NCBI RefSeq assembly: GCF_900120295.1
Contig: NZ_LT635468.1
Coordinates: forward strand, 375,606 to 439,605
Source: Blautia sp. Marseille-P3201T
GTDB taxonomy: Bacteria; Bacillota; Clostridia; Lachnospirales; Lachnospiraceae
Length of the DNA: 64,000 nt
Direction of reading: 5' to 3'
Position numbers and translations under genes: made by a program. Of the stretch, positions 16,708 to 24,600 are shown in pieces; within the stretch, counting starts at the first letter, position 1, and the number at the start of each line of letters is the position of its first letter. The notes below the pieces were generated by a model, which was not told where the DNA came from, searched no databases, and saw only the letters and a list, made by a program, of their open reading frames with translations.

Positions 16708-18573
16708 TTAAACCATAGGAAACCAAATACTCATATCTGATTCTTCACGATTAGCCCACGCATAGTATGGAATCATTTTTATTGTTGTATCACTCTCTGC
16801 AAATTGATATTCGTAATATAACTGCTCTTGCTGTTTACGATATTTTCCTGGAACTTCTAACAATACCACTCCATCAAGTAATTTTTCATCATATTTTTCT
16901 TTTACTTCGCCTGATGGATTTATATACAATTCATCCAACTTATATTCGTTGTCAATTCCCTCTGCGCAAAAAATTACAGGTCCCCTTTTTACTGCGAGCA
17001 TTCCTCTATCTTGCTCGACATTTGGATTTGCTTGCATAAACACAGCTTTCATTGGCAATTTTACGATAATACTATCACCTGTAGAAACAATGGTTTCATA
17101 ATATCCCGGCTCAACACTTTCGCCATTTACACTTGGATTTTTACACCATGCAGGAATACGAATCTTTACTTTCTGTTGCTGTGCCTTACAAATATCTAAA
17201 ACTATTGTATCTTCCCAAGGATATTTTGTTGTCATTACAATTTCAGTATCTTCTGTAACATAATTACATTTGGTAAATAAATTCACATAAATTGTATCTT
17301 CATTTTGTCCATATACCCATCTTCCGATTCCCGCCATCGTTCGGAATAATTGTGGTGGGCAACACCAACAATCAAATGTATGCCATCTTCTAGAAGACTT
17401 ATGCTTATATTGTATATTCAATTCTTTTTCATCATTAACTACAAATGGTATTTGTTTCTCTTTTCTATATGACAATGGATTCGAATAAAAATATCTTGTT
17501 AAGGATAGGTTAGATCCCGAAATTCCGGCATTATACATAATCTGTTCTGCCCAATCACCATACTGTGTATCTTCTGTTGTTTCAAGCATTCGCATTGCCC
17601 ACATAGCTGCACCTATATTAGCACAGGATTCATTATATGCAATTTTATTTGGAAGTTCATATTCTGTACCATGAGCCTCATATGTACGGTCTCCATTTTC
17701 AGAAAAACCAATAAATGTTGGGCAAACCCCACCCGTAATATAAATTCGTTTTGATATTAAATCATTCCAAATTCGCTTATTTGCTTCTAATAAAGCTTTT
17801 TCACCTGTTTCAGAATAAACATCAATTGATCCGCTATACAAATAGGTAGATGTAACTGCATGACCAACTGCCTTTGTTTCTTCTCTAAGTAATGTTCTTG
17901 TCTGGTTTTGATCTGTACCGTTCCCACTACTGCCTCTCATATTTACAAATATTTCAGCCAATTCAATATCCTTTGGATTTTCTGTCACACGATACAAATC
18001 ATATAATCCCATTATCTGACTTGGATTAAATCCAAAATTTGCAAGCTCCTTTGGATATGTATGGAATACGCCATATAGATAATCCGAAAATTTTCTCGCT
18101 GTTTTTATTAAATAATCCTGTCCCGTAATATCATAATGAGCAGCAGCAAGTGTAAAGAAATGACCCGCATTATATAACTCATGATGCTCCATATCAGTCC
18201 ATCGACCAATATCTGTAAGTGTTACCTGTGTATTTAAATATCCATCCTTCTCCTGATTTAAAGGAATTAATTTTGTATATTTTTCAACAATTTCCAGTAC
18301 CTTAGGATCATTTGTATTCTGATATACATATAAACAGCCTTCTAAGAACTTATAGCAATCTCCATCCGACCAAAATGCTCCCTTCCACTGTCCTTCTCTT
18401 ACGCCTGCCCCGATTTCAAAATTCAAAAGTCGCGCAGAATTTTCTTCATCTAATAAAGCCTCTAACATACTGTTTATTATTTCCATGTAGTTTTCTGTTC
18501 GATGACCCCAAAAACCATTTTGCAATCTACTATTACGAAGGCTAGCAAAATCAAATTTTCTATAGTTTCTCAT
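16708..18573 (-). CDS. GH127-type glycosidase (DUF1680, beta-L-arabinofuranosidase family)
   Basis: 621 residues from the ATG at 18573, preferred over the ATG at 18612 because AAGGAG lies 6 bp before it; the upstream one overlaps the sulfatase stop without a binding site. The (alpha/alpha)6 barrel has Glu315 and Cys317 in NESCANIGAAM and the Cys404-Cys405 pair in CWCCPPQLFR, the zinc/nucleophile cysteines of GH127. A beta-sandwich C-terminal part follows. Known members release L-arabinofuranose or related branched sugars. There is no signal peptide, so it works on imported oligosaccharides. It is the last gene of the kinase-sulfatase operon. The specific linkage is unknown. Confidence 0.85.
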   Translation of the reverse strand: MRNYRKFDFASLRNSRLQNGFWGHRTENYMEIINSMLEALLDEENSARLLNFEIGAGVREGQWKGAFWSDGDCYKFLEGCLYVYQNTNDPKVLEIVEKYTKLIPLNQEKDGYLNTQVTLTDIGRWTDMEHHELYNAGHFFTLAAAHYDITGQDYLIKTARKFSDYLYGVFHTYPKELANFGFNPSQIMGLYDLYRVTENPKDIELAEIFVNMRGSSGNGTDQNQTRTLLREETKAVGHAVTSTYLYSGSIDVYSETGEKALLEANKRIWNDLISKRIYITGGVCPTFIGFSENGDRTYEAHGTEYELPNKIAYNESCANIGAAMWAMRMLETTEDTQYGDWAEQIMYNAGISGSNLSLTRYFYSNPLSYRKEKQIPFVVNDEKELNIQYKHKSSRRWHTFDCWCCPPQLFRTMAGIGRWVYGQNEDTIYVNLFTKCNYVTEDTEIVMTTKYPWEDTIVLDICKAQQQKVKIRIPAWCKNPSVNGESVEPGYYETIVSTGDSIIVKLPMKAVFMQANPNVEQDRGMLAVKRGPVIFCAEGIDNEYKLDELYINPSGEVKEKYDEKLLDGVVLLEVPGKYRKQQEQLYYEYQFAESDTTIKMIPYYAWANREESDMSIWFPMV

Positions 18574-18608
18574 TTCATTCTCCTTATATTCCTTATGTGC
18601 TATTTTAT

Positions 18609-20081
18609 TCATTTACTATAATCTAATTTTAATTTTGGATATTCTGGTTTTCCAACCGTTCCTGCTTCTGGAAGCTTTTCTAGTATTTCTAGTAAATAAT
18701 CATCTGTTTCTTCCATATGTTTAAATACTTTTTTTCTTAATTCCTCTTTAATCCCCTGATAATAAAAATCATCAGAAAGATTTTTCATTTCATATGGATC
18801 GTTTTGCAAATCGTATAATTCATCAATATCCTGTGGAATAAAACTATATTTATAACGTCCTTTTTTTATCATTCGAATTTCAAAACTATGACCATTATAT
18901 TTATAATAGTTGCTGTAGATTTCCTGTTCTTCCGATTCACTTATTTGTTTTTTACATATTTTATCTAAGCTTGTTCCATTCTCACAGGAAGTTCCTGCGA
19001 AATCAAAAAAAGTCTGTGCAATATCAAGTGTATTACAATAAGTATCACATTTAGTTCCATTCTCGCAGTTATTCAAATCTTTGCAAAATAATAAAGGCGT
19101 ACGAATAACATCTTCGTAGCAATACGCATGCTTATCAAATTTTCCATGATTTCCCAACATTTCTCCATGATCTGATGTAAAAATCACTCTTGTTGGTCTT
19201 CCCCCTGAACATTCCTTTGCTTTTTCTAATATCTGTCCTATAAAATAGTCCATCATCGTAATAGAACCATAATATGCACGAATTGTTTTTTTCCACTCTT
19301 TTTCATCAAAATATTCTGTATCAATACTTGGCCACCATTTTCTCGTCTGATACCATGGTTTATTTAAGAAATTATCATTTATACTTTCTGGCAACGGAAT
19401 ATCTACATCGTCATACATACTATAAAATGGCTCTGGATTAGAATTTGGAAAATGTGGACCTACTAATGAGGCTGTCAGACACCACGGCTCATTTTTATTT
19501 TTTTCAAGATAATCTAAAGCTTTTTGTATAACTTTATATTCATATCTTTCTTCAATAGAATCTAATTTTTTATAAAATGGTAAATATTCATCATCTGAAA
19601 CTTTTGATTTTCTTAAATCCTCATCTGCTTTTAATTGTCCTCTCTCTGTAACTGGTGGCTGTGGAATTCTTGTTTCATGTTTTACTCTGTCACTTTCAAT
19701 CCTGCAAATATCAAACTCAACTCCCTTGTCTGTTGACTGCCAATCTAACCCAAGATGCCACTTTCCAAAATATCCAACTCTTCTCCCAGTATCCTTCATT
19801 GCATCTAACCAAGTAAATGCTGAATTTGGAAGATATTCCTGTCTTGAACCTCCCACATCACAATTATCTATAACACCACTTTGATGTGGATACAATCCCG
19901 TCATAATACTTCCTCTTGCTGGTGTACATAATGGACAAACCGTATAGCTATTTGTAAAATCAACGCTATACTGTGCAAGGTTGTCCAAATTAGGAGTTTT
20001 CACTATCTTATTTCCATGGAATCCAACACAATCAGCTCTCCACTGATCTGTAAATATAAATAAAATATTGTCTTTTTGCAT
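18609..20081 (-). CDS. Cysteine-type sulfatase, cytoplasmic (CTPAR type)
   Basis: A 490-residue sulfatase. Asp12 in TDQW binds metal. The formylglycine motif is CTPAR with Cys52 in VCPLCTPARGS. TSDHGEMLGNHGKFDKH at about 310 supplies further metal and substrate contacts. The C-terminal subdomain ends LPEAGTVGKPEYPKL. There is no signal peptide. The gene begins 21 bp after the other sulfatase gene and its TGA overlaps a possible upstream GH127 start. It differs clearly from the CVPSR-type partner, so the two probably remove sulfates at different positions. It is the intact template for recognising the pseudogene at 261-1570. Confidence 0.87.
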   Translation of the reverse strand: MQKDNILFIFTDQWRADCVGFHGNKIVKTPNLDNLAQYSVDFTNSYTVCPLCTPARGSIMTGLYPHQSGVIDNCDVGGSRQEYLPNSAFTWLDAMKDTGRRVGYFGKWHLGLDWQSTDKGVEFDICRIESDRVKHETRIPQPPVTERGQLKADEDLRKSKVSDDEYLPFYKKLDSIEERYEYKVIQKALDYLEKNKNEPWCLTASLVGPHFPNSNPEPFYSMYDDVDIPLPESINDNFLNKPWYQTRKWWPSIDTEYFDEKEWKKTIRAYYGSITMMDYFIGQILEKAKECSGGRPTRVIFTSDHGEMLGNHGKFDKHAYCYEDVIRTPLLFCKDLNNCENGTKCDTYCNTLDIAQTFFDFAGTSCENGTSLDKICKKQISESEEQEIYSNYYKYNGHSFEIRMIKKGRYKYSFIPQDIDELYDLQNDPYEMKNLSDDFYYQGIKEELRKKVFKHMEETDDYLLEILEKLPEAGTVGKPEYPKLKLDYSK

Positions 20082-20102
20082 AATAATTCCATCCTTCCTC
20101 TT

Positions 20103-21494
20103 TTATATTTCTGGAGTTCCAATATTCCATGGGGTATCATATCCTGGTGTTGCTTCATAAATACTATCTACCAAATATCTGTAATGTTGTAATTTAATAC
20201 TTTCATACTCTTTATCATTCCACAAATTATTTCGTTCTAAAGGATCCTTATTCAAATCATACATTTCACCATATGGCCGATTCACATAATGAATTGTCTT
20301 TATACCATCTGAAATAATTCCACGAATTTCCCCTGCTTCCATATAAATATATGGTCTCTTTTTAATTTCTTTTGTTTTATCCCAATAACCTACATACGAA
20401 TAATTTGACATATGTGAATCTAATTTTGTCTCAGAAATCTCCATACAGGTTGCAGCAACATCGATATTTAAAACATCATCCTTTATATGAACTCCTTCAA
20501 AATCTTTTATAGGTGGTTTCACAAATAAAGGTACCCTCATTAATGATTCTTCTAGACATTGTAGCTTTTCAACAAGCCCATAATCTCCCATAAAATCGCC
20601 ATGATCCGATGTATAAATAATTACCGTATCATCATAAGCATTATACTTTTTCAAAACTTCTAAAACTTCTCCAATTTTTTCATCTATGAGTGTAATATTG
20701 GCATAATAAGACCGCTTTGTTTTTAAAAATTGTTCTTTTGTATAATCTTTTAAATAAATCTGAGAATACATTCCCATATTTCTAAATTGAGGGCCCTTTT
20801 GTTCTAAATCTTCATATGTACTCTCCGAAAATTCCATATCATTTAGTTCATACATATCTGCATATTTTGTACCTTCTAAATCATAAGGATGATGTGGTCC
20901 CGGAAAAGATAACGTAAAAAACCATGGTTGCTTATTTTCTGTATCTGACAAGCGATTTTCCATCCACTCCTTACCTTTGTCTCCAATAAAATTATCAATA
21001 TGATATTTTATATCTCCCTTCCAAGTTCCCCCGCTAATTAGATTTTTTTCATATAAACTATCTGGTTCAATTCCATTTTCTTTTAAATAATCAAGATAAA
21101 CGCCTAACTGTTCTTTAGGTGCCGTTGGAAAATGACCATCCACTATCATTTCATAGTCATAGCCTTTATCTATTGTTGATTCTGCAAAATGTTGTTTACC
21201 TACAACAGCTGTATAATATCCATTTTCTTTTAATCGTTTCATAAATGTTTTTTCTGTGTCAGGTAAATAACTAATATATGCAGGTACCTGACACTGACTA
21301 GGAAACTTCCCCGTCATTATACCTGCTCTAGATGGTACACATGATGGATTTGAACATCTTCCATTCTCAAAAAATACACTGTTTTCTATTAATTTATCCA
21401 AATTTGGTGTAATTACTTTTGGATTTACACACCCCATAGTGTCATATCGTTGCTGGTCTGTCATTATAAAAATAATATTAGGTCTTTTTTTCAT
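20103..21494 (-). CDS. Cysteine-type sulfatase, cytoplasmic (copy 2 of the CVPSR type)
   Basis: 463 residues from the ATG at 21494; the frame is open to a TTG at 21515, but the ATG gives the same N-terminus as the paralogue (MKKRPNIIFIMTDQQ) and has GGAAAG upstream. CVPSR carries Cys52, and TSDHGDFMGDYG is the second metal block. No export signal. It is close to the protein at 1570-2964 over its full length, so the sulfatase pair was duplicated as a unit. It lies second in the kinase-sulfatase-sulfatase-GH127 operon. Confidence 0.87.
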   Translation of the reverse strand: MKKRPNIIFIMTDQQRYDTMGCVNPKVITPNLDKLIENSVFFENGRCSNPSCVPSRAGIMTGKFPSQCQVPAYISYLPDTEKTFMKRLKENGYYTAVVGKQHFAESTIDKGYDYEMIVDGHFPTAPKEQLGVYLDYLKENGIEPDSLYEKNLISGGTWKGDIKYHIDNFIGDKGKEWMENRLSDTENKQPWFFTLSFPGPHHPYDLEGTKYADMYELNDMEFSESTYEDLEQKGPQFRNMGMYSQIYLKDYTKEQFLKTKRSYYANITLIDEKIGEVLEVLKKYNAYDDTVIIYTSDHGDFMGDYGLVEKLQCLEESLMRVPLFVKPPIKDFEGVHIKDDVLNIDVAATCMEISETKLDSHMSNYSYVGYWDKTKEIKKRPYIYMEAGEIRGIISDGIKTIHYVNRPYGEMYDLNKDPLERNNLWNDKEYESIKLQHYRYLVDSIYEATPGYDTPWNIGTPEI

Positions 21495-21542
21495 ATTCTC
21501 TTTCCTTTCCGACAAATAGATATATGCAACTAATCATCATTT

Positions 21543-22490
21543 CTATCTAAAAACTTCCTTTTTCTCCTTAAGACAATTTTCCATCTTTTCAATATCCGGT
21601 TGATTTTCAACATCACCTACTACTTCTGTGACCATTGCTCCTGCAATTCCTCCCATTTTGCCACAGATTTCTAAATTACAATTTGATAATATTCCACTTA
21701 GAAAACCCGCATTAAATGCATCACCTGCTCCAATGCTTTCTACGCATTTACAAGGATATGGTGGAATAAAATAATATTCTTTTTTGTGATATATATAGGC
21801 ACCATTTCCACCATCTTTTATTGCAACAATAACATTGGGATTATTTTGTTGTAATATAGAAATCATATCCTCTTTTCTAGAAACACCTAAAAGACACTGT
21901 CCTTCCTCTACCCCCATTTCAACAATATCCGATTCAAATAATATCTGTTTAAAAAAAGGCGCATAATCCTGGTTCTTCCAAAGTTTTTTTCGAATATTTG
22001 GATCAAAGCTAACTAGAACATTCTTTTTTCGAGCAAATTCTATTGACTTAATAATGGTATCTTTACAACTTTGTGAAAGAACTGGTGTAATTCCTGTTAT
22101 ATGGAATATTTTACAATTTTCAAAATAAGATTCTTCTATATCATTTGGCTTCATATGACTTGCTGCAGACCCTTTTCGATAATAAAATACCTTCGTGGCA
22201 TCTGTTTCCATTTGTTTAACCATAAGCCCTGTAGGATGTTCTTCATCCCAAATAACCTTAGAACAGTCTACTCCCTCTGATTGAATTTCTCGCAAAATCA
22301 ACTCTCCAAACTCATCTTTCCCAAGTCTACTAATCCATCCCGCAGTATGTCCTAATTTTCTTACTCCCATAGCAACATTACTTTCTGCTCCAGCAATACG
22401 AATATTTAAATTACGCTTATAGCGTAACATTCCCACATCTTCTGGTACCATTGCTACCATTGTTTCACCTATTGTAATTAATTCTGGCAT
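21543..22490 (-). CDS. PfkB-family sugar(-acid) kinase, 2-keto-3-deoxygluconate kinase-like
   Basis: 315 residues from the ATG at 22490 (GAAGG just upstream); an open extension reaches a TTG at 22505. Ribokinase-fold features are ITIGETMVAMVPE at the N-terminus, NIRIAGAESNVAMGVRKLG for sugar binding, FDPNIRKKLW, and SIGAGDAFNAGFLSG with the catalytic Asp and anion hole near residue 250. KdgK-type enzymes phosphorylate 2-keto-3-deoxy sugar acids, supplying the aldolase at 14653-15312. It is the first gene of its operon, directly behind a regulon promoter. The order dehydratase, kinase, aldolase gives pyruvate plus an aldehyde phosphate. A fructokinase-like role is the alternative. Confidence 0.8.
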   Translation of the reverse strand: MPELITIGETMVAMVPEDVGMLRYKRNLNIRIAGAESNVAMGVRKLGHTAGWISRLGKDEFGELILREIQSEGVDCSKVIWDEEHPTGLMVKQMETDATKVFYYRKGSAASHMKPNDIEESYFENCKIFHITGITPVLSQSCKDTIIKSIEFARKKNVLVSFDPNIRKKLWKNQDYAPFFKQILFESDIVEMGVEEGQCLLGVSRKEDMISILQQNNPNVIVAIKDGGNGAYIYHKKEYYFIPPYPCKCVESIGAGDAFNAGFLSGILSNCNLEICGKMGGIAGAMVTEVVGDVENQPDIEKMENCLKEKKEVFR

Positions 22491-22525
22491 TTTTACCTTC
22501 ACCAACCTTCTATATTATTGCATAT

Positions 22526-22555
22526 ATGATATCATACATGTTATTTGTGTGCCAA
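22526..22555 (-). promoter_or_regulatory. Regulon promoter of the kinase-sulfatase-GH127 operon
   Basis: Minus strand: -35 TTGGCA (22550-22555), 18-bp spacer ending AACATGTATGA, -10 TATCAT (22526-22531). ATGATATCAT (22526-22535) and the neighbouring ACATGTTA are identical to the site at 16571. Confidence 0.65.
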
Positions 22556-22640
22556 TATCTAAAATTCATATATTTTATAATCTATTTTTAGTAATTATTT
22601 CTTCCATTCCTTTTCATGAAAACATTAATACTTAAACTAT

Positions 22641-22678
22641 AAAAGGAGATTATTGCACCATATTCATAATCTCCTTTT
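22641..22678 (-). terminator. Terminator after aldehyde dehydrogenase 2
   Basis: A perfect 13-bp stem AAAAGGAGATTAT (22641-22653)/ATAATCTCCTTTT (22666-22678) begins 23 bp past the dehydrogenase stop, with T residues on the minus strand. It isolates this gene from the kinase operon. Confidence 0.75.
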
Positions 22679-22700
22679 CAAAATATCATTTTTATTTACT

Positions 22701-24119
22701 TTACAACTTAATAGAAATTCTCTGCACTGTATAATACTCTTCTAAGCCAATTCTAGAGCAATCTTTTCCAATTCCACTTTGTTTACAACCACCATGTGGA
22801 AGCTGATATGCATAAAATGGTTCATTAACGCATACACTACCAGCATCAATTTCCTGCGATAACTTCATTGCCATCGATAAATCTTTTGTATATACATAAG
22901 CAGCAAGACCATACTCCGTATCATTTGCCATAGCCACAATATCTGCCTCATCATTAAATGAATATATTGGCATAATTGGACCAAAAATTTCTTCCTGATA
23001 AACACGCATTGTTTTGTCTACATTTACTAGAACTGTTGGCTCATAGAAGAAGCCTTCTCTTTCTGCTCTCTTGCCACCTCTATATATTTTAGCACCTTTA
23101 CTTACAGCATCTTCTACTAAGCTTTCCATATTATGTAATGCTTTTTCATTTACAAGTGGACCAACAAGATGTTTTCCTTCATCATTTCCGGAACCAAGTT
23201 TAATCTCATCCATAAAACTGTTCACACCAGCCATAAACTCATCTAAAACACTTTCGTGAACAAAAATTCTATTTGGTGCAACACATACCTGTCCTGTATT
23301 TCCAAACTTTCCATCTGCAGTACATACACCTGCATTAAAAGCATCTGCATCTTTCATTACAATAACAGGAGCATTACCTCCTAATTCCAAAGAATAATTC
23401 TTAATAGACGTTGAACTTTGTTCTACTAATTTTTTTCCAGTTCCAGTTGATCCTATCATTGTTACCATGCTAGGAATCGTACTCTCATTCATAACTTTTG
23501 AGACAACGGCACCGCTACCTACTACAATATTCACAACTCCATCTGGAATTCCAGCTTTTTTAACTGCTTCACCGACAAGCATTGTTGCCAACGGCGTATC
23601 AGAAGAAGGTTTTATCACACATGTACAACCACTTGCTAAGATTGGTCCCAATTTGTATCCAACATTCAATAATGGGAAATTCCAAGCTAAATGGCATACT
23701 ACAACTCCCAAAGGTTTTCTAATCAGCATATTTATATGTTGATTATCATAATCAGGTACTATCTCACCATTTAATCTTTTAACCTCTTCGTTATAATACT
23801 TTAAGCAATCTGGTAACATATCAAAATCATACGACGCAACATCTGCAGCTTTACCGGTTTCACTAATTAAACAAGATACTATTTTTTCTTTTTCTTCATC
23901 TAAAACATTAACTAACTTTTGAATATAAACTTCTCTTTCAGCAATGCTTTTTTTAGACCAGCTTTCAAACGCCTTTTGAGCACTCTCTAAAGCTTTTTGT
24001 GTTTGTTCTTCTGTTGCAGTTGGAATAACCTCAAGAACTTTTCCGGTAGTAGGATTAATTACCTCTAATGGCTTTCCATCTCCCTCTACAAGTTCTCCAG
24101 CAATTAATTGTTTAAACAT
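22701..24119 (-). CDS. NAD(P)-dependent aldehyde dehydrogenase (copy 2)
   Basis: 472 residues from the ATG at 24119, chosen because AGGAGG lies at 24126-24131 and the promoter occupies the upstream open stretch. ALDH hallmarks are WNFPLLN, IGSTGTGKKLV, LELGGNAPVIV (Glu), GQVCVAPNR (Cys) and EEIFGPI. It is a close paralogue of 2979-4409, both ending in the same HGGCKQSGIGKDCS block. It forms its own unit with regulon promoter and terminator. In the pathway it could oxidise an aldehyde liberated from the sulfated sugar, or the aldose itself to the aldonate; the sequence does not decide. Confidence 0.87.
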   Translation of the reverse strand: MFKQLIAGELVEGDGKPLEVINPTTGKVLEVIPTATEEQTQKALESAQKAFESWSKKSIAEREVYIQKLVNVLDEEKEKIVSCLISETGKAADVASYDFDMLPDCLKYYNEEVKRLNGEIVPDYDNQHINMLIRKPLGVVVCHLAWNFPLLNVGYKLGPILASGCTCVIKPSSDTPLATMLVGEAVKKAGIPDGVVNIVVGSGAVVSKVMNESTIPSMVTMIGSTGTGKKLVEQSSTSIKNYSLELGGNAPVIVMKDADAFNAGVCTADGKFGNTGQVCVAPNRIFVHESVLDEFMAGVNSFMDEIKLGSGNDEGKHLVGPLVNEKALHNMESLVEDAVSKGAKIYRGGKRAEREGFFYEPTVLVNVDKTMRVYQEEIFGPIMPIYSFNDEADIVAMANDTEYGLAAYVYTKDLSMAMKLSQEIDAGSVCVNEPFYAYQLPHGGCKQSGIGKDCSRIGLEEYYTVQRISIKL

Positions 24120-24157
24120 ATTTTTCCTCCCTATTAAAACCATCTTTTTGTGCTTGT

Positions 24158-24186
24158 ATGATATCATTCGTGTTATATGTTTGCAA
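24158..24186 (-). promoter_or_regulatory. Regulon promoter of aldehyde dehydrogenase 2
   Basis: Minus strand: -35 TTGCAA (24181-24186), 17-bp spacer ACATATAACACGAATGA, -10 TATCAT (24158-24163), with ATGATATCAT at 24158-24167. It ends 38 bp before the chosen start codon. Confidence 0.7.
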
Positions 24187-24270
24187 TGTAACTTATACCT
24201 AATAATATTTTATTTTATTGTGCAATTTTAACATTTTTTATCAATACTTCTTGCAATCTCCATTAACTGC

Positions 24271-24564
24271 TCATAATACAAATCCATTTTCCTTATAATG
24301 ATCAATGACATTTTCCTTCGATAACTTATAATATTCTGATGAAGTAGTTGTTGACTGAACGCCGGTTACTGTTGCTCCTTCATATGGCATTCCTGCTTTT
24401 ATTCCAATTTGTGTCCAAATATCCTTATTAATAAAATCAGATCCTGACATTTCGACTAGCAGGTCCATCCCCACAACCTTTTCACATAAAACTGTTTTTC
24501 TTGAAATATAAGTACTATCTGGTAATGATCCTGGTACAAAAATGTCCTGAGCTACTATATTCAC
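24271..24564 (-). pseudogene. Remnant of a P-loop (STAND-like) ATPase gene
   Basis: A 97-codon frame with a GTG start at 24564 and a good GGAGGTG site. It begins VAQDIFVPGSLPDSTYISR, as in a family of bacterial STAND-like ATPases, but then jumps to KTVLCEKVVG, which looks like the second half of a Walker A motif, so about 30 residues with the glycine-rich loop seem deleted. It stops at GFVL, where such proteins would continue into Walker B. The next frame, MDLYYEQLMEIARSIDKKC, also ends quickly. Family recognition is from memory and uncertain. It abuts the IS at 24601 and belongs to the decayed element. Confidence 0.4.
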
Positions 24565-24600
24565 TAAATACGCACCTCCAAATTAATATCTTAGATATAA

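Noticed and set aside
18574..18612. Longer GH127 start at 18612 overlapping the sulfatase stop
   Set aside because: No ribosome binding site there, whereas AAGGAG lies 6 bp before the ATG at 18573. Coupled translation cannot be fully excluded.
1..24119. Sulfoquinovose (sulfo-Entner-Doudoroff) pathway
   Set aside because: Dehydratase, aldolase and aldehyde dehydrogenases would fit, but no sulfoquinovosidase, sulfoquinovose dehydrogenase or lactonase is seen, and ester sulfatases and a phosphorylating kinase are not part of that route.
24120..24167. 16-residue N-terminal extension of aldehyde dehydrogenase 2
   Set aside because: The extension overlaps the regulon promoter, and the ATG at 24119 has a correctly spaced AGGAGG and aligns with the paralogue start.
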